From NCBI GenBank assembly GCA_963590435.1, contig CAVAPG010000029.1, forward strand, positions 1 through 19,666: a stretch of 19,666 nucleotides of DNA, given 5' to 3'. Positions within the stretch are counted from its first letter, which is position 1; each line of letters starts with the position of its first letter. The stretch is from F23-B02 sp963590435 (GTDB lineage: Bacteria > Bacillota > Clostridia > Oscillospirales > Oscillospiraceae). Under the pieces are notes generated by a model that saw only the letters and a list, made by a program, of their open reading frames with translations, was not told where the DNA came from and searched no databases. Position numbers and translations under genes: made by a program. Below, piece by piece: positions 1 through 8,563 of this stretch.

Positions 1-75
1 GACAGGTATCGCTCCGCGTATCTCAAGGATGGGCAGTATTCCGGTTACAAGTGTTTTTAGCACTGCTGAAAGCAT
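1..75 (-). CDS. COG2426-like small multidrug-export membrane protein, N-terminal fragment
   Basis: Only the first 25 codons are inside the window; the gene runs off the left edge. The start ATG lies 16 nt after the stop of the MBL-fold gene, with a GGAGA ribosome binding site five bases upstream. The peptide begins MLSAVLKTLVTGILPILEIR and continues GAIPV. The run P-I-L-E-I-R-G-A-I-P matches the signature near the N terminus of the COG2426 family of small polytopic membrane proteins, often labelled small multidrug export protein although function is poorly established. It appears to be the last visible member of the recJ-rel-dtd-MBL operon. The family call rests on one short motif. Confidence 0.6.
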   Translation of the reverse strand, partial: MLSAVLKTLVTGILPILEIRGAIPV

Positions 76-91
76 TGAATTCTCCGTTTAA

Positions 92-712
92 TCAGTAGTT
101 TGACATTGCCTCGCGGCAATAGTGATTGAAGCGCCGCTCCCGCTCAAGGGTGGTGCTGTCCATATGGCCGGGATAGACCTCATAATCTCCGGGAAGCTGA
201 CACAGCTTCTTTATCGAGCGCAGCTCGGTCGCGGTGTCGCCGCCGGGGAAGTCCGTTCTTCCGCAGCTTCCGCGGAAGAGAGTGTCGCCCGTAAACAGGG
301 CGTTTTCGCAGATAAGGCTCACGCCGCCGGGAGTGTGGCCGGGCGTTGCGATGACAGTGAAGCTGAGTCCTGCCTCGGAGATGATATCTCCGTCATCATA
401 ATGCTTTCCGCCCTCGGGAAGGCAGAACTTCATGCCGCTCATTCCGACCTCGTAGCCGTCATCGCGGGCGTTCATATATATAGCGCATCCGGTCTGCTCG
501 GCAACCTCGTTGACGGCACCGACATGATCAAAATGGCCGTGGGTGAGCATAATCGCCCTGCACTTGAGCTTATGCTCCTCGATATAATCCATGATGGTGT
601 TGCTCTCATCGCCCGGATCGATAACCACGCACTCGAGCGTCTGCTCGTTTATGACGACATAGCAGTTGGTTTCAAGCTGGCCGACAGGCAGAGTTTTTAT
701 ATTTATGCTCAT
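92..712 (-). CDS. MBL-fold metallo-hydrolase (glyoxalase II-like)
   Basis: A 206-residue cytoplasmic metallo-beta-lactamase-fold hydrolase. The binuclear metal signature H-x-H-x-D-H is complete (THGHFDHVG, His58, His60, Asp62, His63), followed by His126 (TPGHTPGG), Asp143 (TGDTLF) and His183 (PGHMD). This is the hydroxyacylglutathione hydrolase/YcbL-like group, which hydrolyses thioesters such as S-lactoylglutathione, but the C-terminal glutathione-binding domain of true glyoxalase II is absent, so the substrate is unknown. I chose ATG at 712 because a GGGAG site sits eight bases upstream; an in-frame TTG at 718 is too close to that site. The frame starts just after the dtd stop at 715-717, and dtd almost certainly shares its transcript. 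Confidence 0.88.
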   Translation of the reverse strand: MSINIKTLPVGQLETNCYVVINEQTLECVVIDPGDESNTIMDYIEEHKLKCRAIMLTHGHFDHVGAVNEVAEQTGCAIYMNARDDGYEVGMSGMKFCLPEGGKHYDDGDIISEAGLSFTVIATPGHTPGGVSLICENALFTGDTLFRGSCGRTDFPGGDTATELRSIKKLCQLPGDYEVYPGHMDSTTLERERRFNHYCREAMSNY

Positions 713-714
713 AA

Positions 715-1158
715 TCAAAGCTCCCTTGTGTCAAGAATAATGGTGACCGGTCCGTCGTTTACGGATTCGACCTTCATTTCCGCGCCGAACTCACCCGTTC
801 CGACCTCGAAGCCGCGCGCACGGCATTCGGCAATAACCTTTTCGTACAGCGGAACGGCCTTTTCCGGACGTGCCGCCTTGGAAAATCCGGGACGGCGCGA
901 CTTGCAGTCGGCAAAGAGCGTAAACTGGCTTATTATAAGCAGCTGTGCTCCGGCATCGGCGGGATTTACATTCATCTTGCCTGCCTCGTCTTCGAATATT
1001 CTCAGACCGCAGATTTTATCCGCAATCTTCACGGCCTCTTTTTCCTCATCGTCCTCGTGGACACCCAGCAGGACCAGAAATCCCTTGCCGATTTTGCTTT
1101 TGACCTCTCCGCCTATTGCGACGGATGCACTGTCAACCCTTGTCAGAACAGCTCTCAT
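715..1158 (-). CDS. dtd: D-aminoacyl-tRNA deacylase
   Basis: A 147-residue protein, the normal size for DTD, which hydrolyses the ester bond of D-aminoacyl-tRNAs (and glycine mischarged on tRNA-Ala) and so keeps D-residues out of proteins. Both family signatures are visible: SQFTLFAD at residues 77-84 and the Gly-cisPro motif NDGPVT at 134-139, which form the chirality-checking active site across the dimer interface. The start ATG overlaps the rel stop by four bases (ATGA), with a GGAGG site inside the end of rel, so the two are translationally coupled. The rel-dtd neighbourhood is widely conserved in Bacillota. Full length with no anomalies. Confidence 0.95.
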   Translation of the reverse strand: MRAVLTRVDSASVAIGGEVKSKIGKGFLVLLGVHEDDEEKEAVKIADKICGLRIFEDEAGKMNVNPADAGAQLLIISQFTLFADCKSRRPGFSKAARPEKAVPLYEKVIAECRARGFEVGTGEFGAEMKVESVNDGPVTIILDTREL

Positions 1159-3395
1159 CTTTTTCCTCCGTTTCTGCTTACCTCAACAACGCCGGGCAGT
1201 GCCGTGATGCGGTTTACAACCGTGCGCAGCTCATCGATGCCCTTTGTTTCAAGCGTTATATTTACTATCGTCTTGTCGCCCGTGTCGCGGGCATTTATCG
1301 TGCGGACCTTGGTGTTGAGCGTATTGAATATCGACGCGATATCCATGATAAGTCCGCTTCTTTCACGGGATATCACCGTTATTGCCGTCGCGTAGCTCTC
1401 TTTTATCTCATCGGCCCAGCTGACAGAAATCCAGCGGCCTATATCCGCGGGCTTGAACTCGCGGCGAGCATAGTTTTCGCAGTCGGTTCGATGTATTGAA
1501 ACGCCCTGACCGCGCGTTATATAGCCTACGATGTCATCGCCCGGTATCGGCGTGCAGCATCGCGAGAATTTAATCAGGCAGTTGTCCAGTCCTTCTACCA
1601 GAACACCGTGAACCGGCTTTATATTCTTCTTTGCCTGCTGCTCGCGGCGCTCGGCAGCCTCGGTGACTTTTTCGAGAACGGTCTTCTTGCCGCTTGCGTG
1701 ATGAAGCCGCGCAAGCTCGTCCTTCATGCGGTTTACGGCCCTTGTTGCGGCAATTCCGCCGTAGCCGATGGCCGCGTACATCTCGTCAAGGCTCGTATAC
1801 GAGACCTTTTTCAGAAGCTGCGGAAGCACCTCCTCATCGGTGATGTCCTCCATGCGCAGGCCTTTGTTTTTAAGCTCCGACTCGAACATGGCGCGGCCGC
1901 GCTCGATGTTCTCCTCGCGCCGCTCTTTTTTGAACCATTGCTTTATCTTCGTGCGCGCAGAGCCGCTTTTTGCGATATTAAGCCAGTCGCGGCTCGGTCC
2001 GGCGGCATTTTTCGATGTCCTGACCTCGACAATGTCGCCGTTTTGCAGGACATAGTCGAAGTTTACTATCTTGCCGTTTACCGATGCGCCTATCATGCTG
2101 TTGCCGATTGCCGAGTGAATGCTGTAGGCAAAGTCAATGGGCGTTGCGCCGGCAGGCAGATTTATGACATCGCCCTTGGGCGAGAACACGAAAACCTCGT
2201 CGGCAAACATATCGATCTTGAGATTGTGGAAAAAGTCCGTCGCGTCCGACTCCTGCTGGCTTTCCAGCAGACGCCTTACCCATGCAAACTTCTCCTCGTC
2301 GCCTTCCTTGACGACAGTATCGGCGGCGGAGCCTATCTTGTATTTCCAGTGCGCCGCAATGCCGTACTCTGCCGTGCGGTGCATTTCCCATGTGCGTATC
2401 TGCACCTCAAACGGTATGCCCTCCGAGCCTATGACAGTCGTGTGAACGCTCTGATACATATTCGGCTTCGGCGTGGAGATATAATCCTTGAATCTGCCCG
2501 GCACGGGCTTGAACATATCATGAATGATGCCCAGAACGTTATAGCAGTCCGGTATCGTATCGACGATAACGCGAAACGCGCACAGGTCAAATATACCATT
2601 TATATCGAGCTTCTGCGCGTACATTTTTCGGTATATGCTGTAAATATGCTTTATGCGGCTGTAAACCGTGACCTCAAGCCCCTCATCGGCAAGGCGCTGC
2701 TTTATCTTGCTCTCAACCGTTGTCATGAAGCTTTTGAGTGTATCCATGCGCTCGTTTAGCGTGTCGGTTATCTCTTTGTAGCCTGCCGGATCGAGATACA
2801 TAAGCGCGAGGTCTTCAAGCTCCCACTTTGCCCTCTGCATGCCGAGCCTGTGCGCGATGGGCGCGTAAATCTCCATCGTTTCGAGCGATTTCCTGCGCTG
2901 TTTTTCCTCGGTCTGATATGCCATCGTGCGCATGTTGTGAAGTCTGTCGGCAATTTTTATGAGAATGACGCGGATGTCCTTTGCCATTGCCATAAGCATC
3001 TTGCGCAGGTTCTCCATCTGCTCGTCTTCCTTGCTGGTGTACTGCACACGCGTCAGCTTCGTAACACCCTCAACGATATCGGCAACGGCCTCGCCGAACT
3101 GCTTGGCAATATCGCTGTGAGTAAGATCCGTGTCCTCAATGACATCATGCAGAAGCGCCGCAACTATCGAATCCTCGTCAAGCCCCATGTCCGCCGCAAT
3201 ATCCGCCGCGGCAACGCAGTGGGTTACATACGGTGAGCCGTCCTTGCGAAGCTGACCGGAATGGGCAAGTTTGGCCATGTTATATGCCGCGCCGATTCGC
3301 CCCATATCCATATCCATGCCGCTGTCGGTAATTTTTTTTCTCAGTGCGGCAAACATCTCGTCGGGATCAAGTTTTTTTATTTCGTTGTCTGCCAT
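1155..3395 (-). CDS. rel: Bifunctional (p)ppGpp synthetase/hydrolase, Rel/SpoT family
   Basis: A 746-residue long-form RelA/SpoT homologue that makes and degrades the stringent-response alarmone (p)ppGpp. Domains in order: HD hydrolase (about residues 40-190, with H84-D85 in LLHDVIEDT and the upstream HSGQLRKDGSPYVTH), synthetase (about 245-355, with YSRIKHIYSIYRKM, PNMYQSVHT and a C-terminal VQIRTWEMHRTAEYG), TGS (about 398-460, VFSPKGDVINLPAGATPIDF), a Cys-rich zinc-finger-like region (SRCCTPIPGDDIVGYITRG) and a C-terminal ACT domain. The synthetase loop reads RFKD (301-304), the RxKD form of bifunctional enzymes rather than the ExDD form of monofunctional RelA, and the HD residues are intact, so both activities are expected. 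The start overlaps the recJ stop (TAATG). Confidence 0.97.
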   Translation of the reverse strand: MADNEIKKLDPDEMFAALRKKITDSGMDMDMGRIGAAYNMAKLAHSGQLRKDGSPYVTHCVAAADIAADMGLDEDSIVAALLHDVIEDTDLTHSDIAKQFGEAVADIVEGVTKLTRVQYTSKEDEQMENLRKMLMAMAKDIRVILIKIADRLHNMRTMAYQTEEKQRRKSLETMEIYAPIAHRLGMQRAKWELEDLALMYLDPAGYKEITDTLNERMDTLKSFMTTVESKIKQRLADEGLEVTVYSRIKHIYSIYRKMYAQKLDINGIFDLCAFRVIVDTIPDCYNVLGIIHDMFKPVPGRFKDYISTPKPNMYQSVHTTVIGSEGIPFEVQIRTWEMHRTAEYGIAAHWKYKIGSAADTVVKEGDEEKFAWVRRLLESQQESDATDFFHNLKIDMFADEVFVFSPKGDVINLPAGATPIDFAYSIHSAIGNSMIGASVNGKIVNFDYVLQNGDIVEVRTSKNAAGPSRDWLNIAKSGSARTKIKQWFKKERREENIERGRAMFESELKNKGLRMEDITDEEVLPQLLKKVSYTSLDEMYAAIGYGGIAATRAVNRMKDELARLHHASGKKTVLEKVTEAAERREQQAKKNIKPVHGVLVEGLDNCLIKFSRCCTPIPGDDIVGYITRGQGVSIHRTDCENYARREFKPADIGRWISVSWADEIKESYATAITVISRERSGLIMDIASIFNTLNTKVRTINARDTGDKTIVNITLETKGIDELRTVVNRITALPGVVEVSRNGGKR

Positions 3396-5410
3396 TACAT
3401 ACGTCTCGCTTTCAAGCGCTTTATAAGCTCCGAATTTTCAAGATTGACCTTAGCGCCGCCGGAAACTATCCTTGCGCCGAACACTCTGCCGCCGGCGGAG
3501 CAGCGGAGAAGTCCGAGCTCGCACAGAACCTTGAGGCAGATGCAGAACCTCTCCGGCTCTATTCCGCGCGGGCATTGCTCCAAAACGCCCTCAAGATCGG
3601 CGGCAACCGCGCCGCCGTGGGCCTGAAGCTTGCGCCAGACCTTCACAAATGCGCTTCGGTCGGGGCAATACGGCGATGCCTCTTTTTCCGGCATCTCATC
3701 ATCAAGAATTCTGCCGCACAGCGGTCTCGGATCGTGCCTGCGCACCTCCGTTATCTGAAGTTGCACACTGCGGTGCAGGCGAAACTCGTTTATCTGCGGC
3801 GTAAAGGCGATATCGACAATGCTGCCCTCTTTCAGGCCGAGCTCCTCGGCAGTGTGCGCGAAGAACACGCAATCGAACGCATCTCCCTTGAAGCTTATGC
3901 CCAGCTTCAAATGCTTTCCGCCGCCAATCGGCGTTATTTTTTCAAGCCTTGCTCCGATTATGCACATCGTCGGCTTCGGATTTTCGCTGCCGTACGGCTC
4001 AAGCTGCGAGAGCGAGTCAACGCCCTGCATGTCGAGCATTTTGGGGTCGCTTATTCTCAGATCGCAGTGAAGCGTCGGAAGCTCGGTCGGCTTGTTGAGC
4101 TCATAGTATTCGTTGAAGGCACGGCAGAACTGCCGTATCTTATCGCGTTTTATATTAAGCCCCGCGGCGAGCGCGTGGCCGCCGAAGCCCTCAAGATATT
4201 CCGAGCATGCCGAAAGCGCATCGAATAAATTAAATCCGCCGTAGCTGCGGCACGAGCCCTTGCCCTTGTCGCCGTCGAGACATATCATGATAGCAGGCTT
4301 TGAGTACTGCTCGGCAAGCTTCGATGCCGCAATGCCTATAACTCCCTGATGCCAGTTTTCGCTCGCCAGAACTATCGGGGATGACGGAGTTTTGCCGTCC
4401 ATCATGCCGGATGCATCGTCCCATATCTCGGTCTCAAGATGCTGGCGGCGGCGATTGAGCTCGCACAGCTGTCCGGCAAGCGCATCGGCCTCCTTGGAGT
4501 CGTTTGTCATCAGAAGTCTTCCGGCGGTCGAAACCTCGCCGAGCCGTCCTGCCGCATTGAGACGCGGCGCAAGCGAGAAGCCTATGGTCGAGGATGAAAT
4601 TTTCCTCTCCGATGCACCGGATTCGCGCAAAAGTGCGGCGATTCCCGGGCGTTTGGGCTTGCCGAGCAGCTCGATGCCGCGGCGCACTATATATCTGTTC
4701 TCGCCCGTGAGTGGAACAACGTCCGCAACCGTTCCTATGGCGGCAAGGTCTGCATAACTGTCAACAATTTCGGTTCCTTTTCCCTCAACCGCGCACACAA
4801 GCTTGAGCGCAACGCCGACGCCGGCAAGGTTTTTATTTGGGTAGCCGCAGTCATCCTGCTTCGGATCGATTACCGCAATCGCATCGGGGATTGAGCGCTC
4901 ATGGCACTCATGATGGTCGGTTATTATGAGATCGATGCCGACCTTCTTTGCATATTTCGCCTCTTCCTCGGCGGTTATGCCGCAATCGACACTTATGATG
5001 AGGCTTACGCCCTTTTCCTTTAGCGTATCGATTGCCGCCGTGTTAATCCCGTAGCCCTCGTCAATACGGTCGGGAATATAGGGATAGCATTCAAGACCGC
5101 GGCCGCGAAGCCAGTCGGTCAGCAGGCATGTAGACGTTATGCCGTCAACATCGTAGTCGCCGTAAACCGCCACCGTCTCGCGTATCGTCAGCGCGCGCTT
5201 TATCCTCGCAACGGCCTTGTCCATATCCTTCATGAGCATTGGGTCGCACAGAAGCTCCGCGCCGCCGACGAGGAACTCCTCGGCCTGCTTTGCACTGTCA
5301 AATCCGCGCACTCCGAGCATCGCCGCAAGCAGCGGCGGATACCCGGCTTCAACAAATAAATCAAGCTTTTCTTTTGGGCACTCTTCAATTTTCCATTTAC
5401 TGTAATTCAT
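3395..5410 (-). CDS. recJ: Single-stranded-DNA-specific exonuclease RecJ
   Basis: A DHH-superfamily 5'-3' ssDNA exonuclease used in recombinational repair and mismatch repair. Numbered from ATG at 5410 (671 residues), the catalytic motifs are YGDYDVDG (83-90), DCG (142-144) and DHH (165-167), followed by the DHHA1 domain with GFGGHALAAG (408-417) and an OB-like region. Beyond the core is a tail of roughly 100 residues that could be a winged-helix-type module. Longer RecJs occur in Bacillota (the Bacillus protein is also longer than that of E. coli). A TTG at 5428 would add six residues; neither start has a good Shine-Dalgarno, and I prefer the ATG because MNYSKWKIEE resembles usual RecJ N termini. 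First gene of the operon, about 30 nt below a good promoter. Confidence 0.95.
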   Translation of the reverse strand: MNYSKWKIEECPKEKLDLFVEAGYPPLLAAMLGVRGFDSAKQAEEFLVGGAELLCDPMLMKDMDKAVARIKRALTIRETVAVYGDYDVDGITSTCLLTDWLRGRGLECYPYIPDRIDEGYGINTAAIDTLKEKGVSLIISVDCGITAEEEAKYAKKVGIDLIITDHHECHERSIPDAIAVIDPKQDDCGYPNKNLAGVGVALKLVCAVEGKGTEIVDSYADLAAIGTVADVVPLTGENRYIVRRGIELLGKPKRPGIAALLRESGASERKISSSTIGFSLAPRLNAAGRLGEVSTAGRLLMTNDSKEADALAGQLCELNRRRQHLETEIWDDASGMMDGKTPSSPIVLASENWHQGVIGIAASKLAEQYSKPAIMICLDGDKGKGSCRSYGGFNLFDALSACSEYLEGFGGHALAAGLNIKRDKIRQFCRAFNEYYELNKPTELPTLHCDLRISDPKMLDMQGVDSLSQLEPYGSENPKPTMCIIGARLEKITPIGGGKHLKLGISFKGDAFDCVFFAHTAEELGLKEGSIVDIAFTPQINEFRLHRSVQLQITEVRRHDPRPLCGRILDDEMPEKEASPYCPDRSAFVKVWRKLQAHGGAVAADLEGVLEQCPRGIEPERFCICLKVLCELGLLRCSAGGRVFGARIVSGGAKVNLENSELIKRLKARRM

Positions 5411-5448
5411 CAACAAACACTGCTTCAATGTAATTTTTTTAATATCTT

Positions 5449-5477
5449 ATAATACCAAAATTGCAGATGTTTATCAA
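5449..5477 (-). promoter_or_regulatory. sigma-A promoter for the recJ-rel-dtd operon
   Basis: On the minus strand there is a -35 TTGATA (5472-5477), a 17-bp spacer and a -10 TATTAT (5449-5454). Transcription would start near 5442, giving a short leader before the recJ ATG at 5410. It lies back to back with the promoter of the divergent HAD gene. Confidence 0.75.
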
Positions 5478-5505
5478 GTACGGCAGCTATATTTTACACG
5501 CCTGA

Positions 5506-5535
5506 TTGACACAAGGCTTAAACAGATGTTAAACT
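5506..5535 (+). promoter_or_regulatory. sigma-A promoter for the HAD hydrolase gene
   Basis: Perfect -35 TTGACA (5506-5511), 18-bp spacer and -10 TAAACT (5530-5535), followed about 20 nt later by the GAGAGGTGG ribosome binding site and ATG at 5560. Confidence 0.7.
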
Positions 5536-5559
5536 GAGCCGTAATTGAGAGGTGGCAGT

Positions 5560-6210
5560 ATGAAAAATTACGTTTTATTCGATTTTGACGGCACAGTTTT
5601 CGACACCATCGAGGGCATAACCAAGAGCGTGCAGTACGCGCTCGGCAAAATGGGCATAGAAGCCGAGCTCAGCGAGCTTAACTGCTTTGCCGGTCCCCCT
5701 CTGTCGGAGATGTTCGCACAGCGCTACGGCATGAGCAAGCAGCAGGCGCTCAAGGCGGTTGAGCTTTACCGCGAGCGTTACACTCCCATCGGCTGGGAGG
5801 AATGCGCGCCTTTCCCGGGTATGCATGAGCTCATGATTCGTTTGCACCAAAAGGGTGCAAAAATTGCCATAGCGACGAGCAAGCCGCAGCACTTTGCGCA
5901 TAAAATTCTTGAAAAATTTAATATGCAGGACGATTTCGATCTTGTCTGCGGCGCGGAGCTTAACGGAACACGCGGCGCAAAGTGGGAGGTCGTTCAATTC
6001 GCGCTTGACCGGTTCGGCATATCGCCGGACGAGGCAATCATGGTCGGCGACAGAAAGTATGACGTCATCGGCGCGAAAAAATGCGGTCTTGACTGCATCG
6101 GCGTGCGCTTCGGCTATGCCGAACCCGGAGAGCTTGAATCCGAAGGCGCAGTGTACATCGCAGAGGACGCAGACGATCTGTTTAACTATCTGACAGCGCC
6201 GAATAATTGA
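5560..6210 (+). CDS. HAD-family hydrolase, phosphoglycolate phosphatase-like
   Basis: A 216-residue cytoplasmic HAD phosphatase. Motif I is DFDGTVFD with nucleophile Asp8 and acid Asp10, motif II is ATSKP (Ser107 region), motif III is the lysine at or near TSK108, and motif IV is GDRKYD (Asp164, Asp168). Between motifs I and II lies an alpha-helical C1 cap with the FAGPPLSEMF stretch typical of Gph/PpaX-like members. Such enzymes hydrolyse small phosphate esters (2-phosphoglycolate, pyrophosphate or nucleotides); the exact substrate cannot be read from the sequence. The ATG at 5560 is chosen because GAGAGGTGG sits directly upstream; a TTG at 5545 would fall before that site. Monocistronic as far as visible, divergent from recJ. 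Confidence 0.88.
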   Translation: MKNYVLFDFDGTVFDTIEGITKSVQYALGKMGIEAELSELNCFAGPPLSEMFAQRYGMSKQQALKAVELYRERYTPIGWEECAPFPGMHELMIRLHQKGAKIAIATSKPQHFAHKILEKFNMQDDFDLVCGAELNGTRGAKWEVVQFALDRFGISPDEAIMVGDRKYDVIGAKKCGLDCIGVRFGYAEPGELESEGAVYIAEDADDLFNYLTAPNN

Positions 6211-6260
6211 AAAACATATAAATCATGCCGACAGCGGCGGCGAATTTCCCCTGTGGGTGC

Positions 6261-6289
6261 TGGACTTTTACGAATCGATATAGTATAGT
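6261..6289 (+). promoter_or_regulatory. sigma-A promoter for the D-aminoacylase-family gene
   Basis: -35 TGGACT (6261-6266), 17-bp spacer, -10 TATAGT (6284-6289). An AT-rich leader of about 50 nt follows before the AAGGAGG site at 6335-6341. Confidence 0.65.
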
Positions 6290-6297
6290 TAAAATAT

Positions 6298-6313
6298 CTT
6301 AAATAATTTTAAG
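6298..6313. promoter_or_regulatory. Candidate operator dyad below the amidohydrolase promoter
   Basis: The 16-bp sequence CTTAAATAATTTTAAG has two matching 6-bp arms around a 4-bp centre and starts nine bases after the -10 box, at or just past the expected transcription start. The place suits a repressor site, but AT-rich palindromes are common by chance here. Confidence 0.3.
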
Positions 6314-6348
6314 TAATTTCTTATGCGAATTTGCAAGGAGGCACGGAA

Positions 6349-7932
6349 ATGAAGACACTGTTCAAAAACGGCATGCTCTGCGACGGCAGCGGCACGGCCC
6401 CTGTGAAGGGCGATCTCCTGCTGGAAGATGATCGGATAGTTCAGGTCGGCGGCGAGATATCCGAGGAGGCCGACAGGCTTATCGATGCCTCCGGCTGCCT
6501 GGTATGTCCCGGATTTATCGATGCACACTCCCACAATGACTTTTTCTATGACCATCCAAATGCCGAGAAATTCTACAAGCCCTTCATACAGCAGGGCATC
6601 ACAACGCAGGTCACCGGAAACTGCAGCTTTTCCCCGTTCGGCACGGCGACGGACACGCCATATCGCGACAAGCTCGGCGGCGGACTGTTCGAGGCACTGC
6701 ATCCCGGCAGCTTTGCCGACTTCAAGGAGAGGGCAAAGGGCAGACTGTATGTGAATCTTGTGCCGCTTATCGGTCAGGGCTCTGTCCGTGCAGGCATTTC
6801 CGGATACGACTGTGCCCCCTTCACCAAAGAGCAGATTGAGCAGGAGCTGAGCTATGTGCGCGAGGCCATGGACGGCGGCGCGTTCGGCGGATCGCTGGGC
6901 TTCATGTATGAGCCGGACAGATATGCAAAGCAGGATGAAATCCTCGCCTTTGCCAGGGAAATTGCACGCTATGGCGGCATTCTCACCGTTCACCCCAGAG
7001 CTTGCTCTGCCGTCAGCGCCGATTATCCGCTTCTGACGAAAAAATCCCATCTTGAGCTCGGGCTTGACGAGGTCGTGGACATCATGAAAAACTCCGGCTG
7101 CAAGACGGAGTACTCCCACCTTATTTTCACAGGTCAGCGCAGTTGGAAGCTGAAGGACAAAATGCTTGCGGTTTTCCACCGTGAGCGTGAGGCAGGCTCG
7201 CCGCTTGCCTTTGACAACTACGCATTCCACTACGGTGCTTCGGTAATCACGGTGGTCTATCCCGCGTGGTATGCCGCCCTCAGTCCGGAGCAGGCGCGCA
7301 AGCCGTTCAACCGGCTGAAGCTGGAGCTTACGATTCTCATGTACCGCAAGGTTCTGGGCATCGACTGGGAGGATATGATTGTCGCCTACATCTCGGATGA
7401 GCATCCGGAATACGAGGGCAGATCAATCCCGGAAATTGCCGCGTCGGAGGGCGTTTCCGAGCTGGACATGTATCTCAAGCTGGTCGAGCTTTCAAACCGC
7501 AACGGCAGAATATACCTCGGCAAGTACTACAACGCAGACATAGTCCGCACATTGATGGAGGATGATCTTTCCGTATTCATGACCGATGCGTGGATTGAGG
7601 AAAAGGGAATGCAGAACATCGCCGCATTCCAGACCTTCCCGCAGTTTTTCCTGCTTGCCAGGCGCTACGGCATCCCATTTGAGAAAATTGTCCGCAAAAT
7701 GACCGGTGCCACGGCAGACCGTTTTGAGATACCCAAGCGCGGCTATCTGAAAGCCGGCTTCCACGCGGATGTTACGGTTATAAAGCCCGATGAGCTCCGC
7801 GTTGACGAGTCAAATCCGACCTTCACCCCCGGCGGAATACGCCACGTCTTTATAAACGGCACGCCTGCCATCCTTGACGGGACATATATTGAGCAGACAA
7901 GCGGCCGTGTTATCCTGAAAAACGAAAAATAA
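6349..7932 (+). CDS. N-acyl-D-amino-acid deacylase (D-aminoacylase) family amidohydrolase
   Basis: A 527-residue amidohydrolase, close to the usual 480-530 for D-aminoacylases, which release D-amino acids from N-acyl-D-amino acids. The N-terminal small beta domain is followed by the TIM-barrel metal motif DAHSHND (58-64, His60 and His62) and then VTGNCSFSPFG, where Cys92 matches the metal-bridging cysteine of this subfamily (usual form GNCG). The C terminus, GGIRHVFINGTPAILDG then SGRVILK, is the closing beta-sandwich segment typical of the family. No signal peptide. ATG at 6349 is set by AAGGAGG eight bases upstream; the TTG at 6331 lies before that site. It has its own promoter and terminator. 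Dihydro-orotase/dipeptidase-like substrates are an alternative, since members are often mis-specified. Confidence 0.85.
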   Translation: MKTLFKNGMLCDGSGTAPVKGDLLLEDDRIVQVGGEISEEADRLIDASGCLVCPGFIDAHSHNDFFYDHPNAEKFYKPFIQQGITTQVTGNCSFSPFGTATDTPYRDKLGGGLFEALHPGSFADFKERAKGRLYVNLVPLIGQGSVRAGISGYDCAPFTKEQIEQELSYVREAMDGGAFGGSLGFMYEPDRYAKQDEILAFAREIARYGGILTVHPRACSAVSADYPLLTKKSHLELGLDEVVDIMKNSGCKTEYSHLIFTGQRSWKLKDKMLAVFHREREAGSPLAFDNYAFHYGASVITVVYPAWYAALSPEQARKPFNRLKLELTILMYRKVLGIDWEDMIVAYISDEHPEYEGRSIPEIAASEGVSELDMYLKLVELSNRNGRIYLGKYYNADIVRTLMEDDLSVFMTDAWIEEKGMQNIAAFQTFPQFFLLARRYGIPFEKIVRKMTGATADRFEIPKRGYLKAGFHADVTVIKPDELRVDESNPTFTPGGIRHVFINGTPAILDGTYIEQTSGRVILKNEK

Positions 7933-7950
7933 AAGATTATTGCGAAAGCA

Positions 7951-7993
7951 AAAATGCCTGCTTCGGAGCAATCTCCGGGGCAGGCATAATTTT
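7951..7993. terminator. Bidirectional intrinsic terminator between amidohydrolase and cupin genes
   Basis: Arms ATGCCTGC (7954-7961) and GCAGGCAT (7980-7987) are complementary, with an inner CGGAG/CTCCG stem. A-run on the left and T-run on the right flank the stem, so it can end the plus-strand amidohydrolase transcript and the convergent cupin transcript. Confidence 0.85.
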
Positions 7994-8029
7994 ATGAAAA
8001 TATATTAAATATTTTTTAGCTATAGGCAA

Positions 8030-8380
8030 TCAAATTTCATAGCCGTTGGGGAATACGACCGTCAGCAGCCATTTGAAAGCCTCCTCTCCGTAAACGGCAT
8101 GAGGAACATTGGCAGGCATTACAAGGGTTTCGCCTGCCTTGACGATGTGAGACTTTCCGCCTACCGTGAAGCGGCCGGTGCCCTCCAGAACCGTGACCAT
8201 GGCATCGCCGACGGATTCATGCGTGCTTATTTCCTCGCCCTTGTCAAAGGCAAACAGTGTAATGCTGACGGCCTTGTTCTGGGCAAGTGTCTTGCTTACC
8301 ACCTGTCCGGGCTGAGCCGAAACGAGGTCGGTGAGCTTAAGGACGGTCTCATGGTCAATGTTTTTGATGAAATTCTGCAT
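8030..8380 (-). CDS. Small single-domain cupin protein
   Basis: A 116-residue single-domain cupin. Cupin motif 1 spans roughly ISTHESVGDAMVTVLEG, and motif 2 is GETLVMPANVPHAVYG with the characteristic Pro and His. Motif 1 has only one histidine where many cupins have H-x-H, so the metal site may be incomplete or use other ligands. Single-domain cupins of this kind bind small ligands or act as isomerases, dioxygenases or sensors; nothing here fixes the role. The start at 8380 has a GGAGG site upstream. The gene diverges from the ArsR/EFR1 pair across a 253-nt gap and converges on the amidohydrolase at a shared terminator. Confidence 0.85.
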   Translation of the reverse strand: MQNFIKNIDHETVLKLTDLVSAQPGQVVSKTLAQNKAVSITLFAFDKGEEISTHESVGDAMVTVLEGTGRFTVGGKSHIVKAGETLVMPANVPHAVYGEEAFKWLLTVVFPNGYEI

Positions 8381-8563
8381 TTTTATTATCCTCCGAAAAT
8401 TCAGTATTAATACGAGAAAGAGCAGCCGCGACCGGTTTGCATCATCCTGCTTTTCCGTCTTCGCTCAACTCCGGCTGTACTATAGCACGCTTATTGCAGA
8501 TTATCATTTGCAACGGCAGGCTTTTTTATTTATATCTTTTTATGTCTTTATTTTTTAGACGGA

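Noticed and set aside
122..1207. Long plus-strand open frame of 361 codons
   Set aside because: It is antisense to the MBL and dtd genes, which carry complete family motifs; the frame is open because of GC-rich codon structure on the other strand.
1608..2759. Plus-strand open frame of 383 codons
   Set aside because: Antisense shadow of rel, without a recognisable motif and with Arg/Leu/Ala-rich composition.
3344..4228. Plus-strand open frame of 294 codons
   Set aside because: Antisense shadow of recJ; no ribosome binding site or domain.
6289..7404. Minus-strand open frame of 371 codons
   Set aside because: Antisense to the amidohydrolase gene, whose metal motifs and Shine-Dalgarno are clear.
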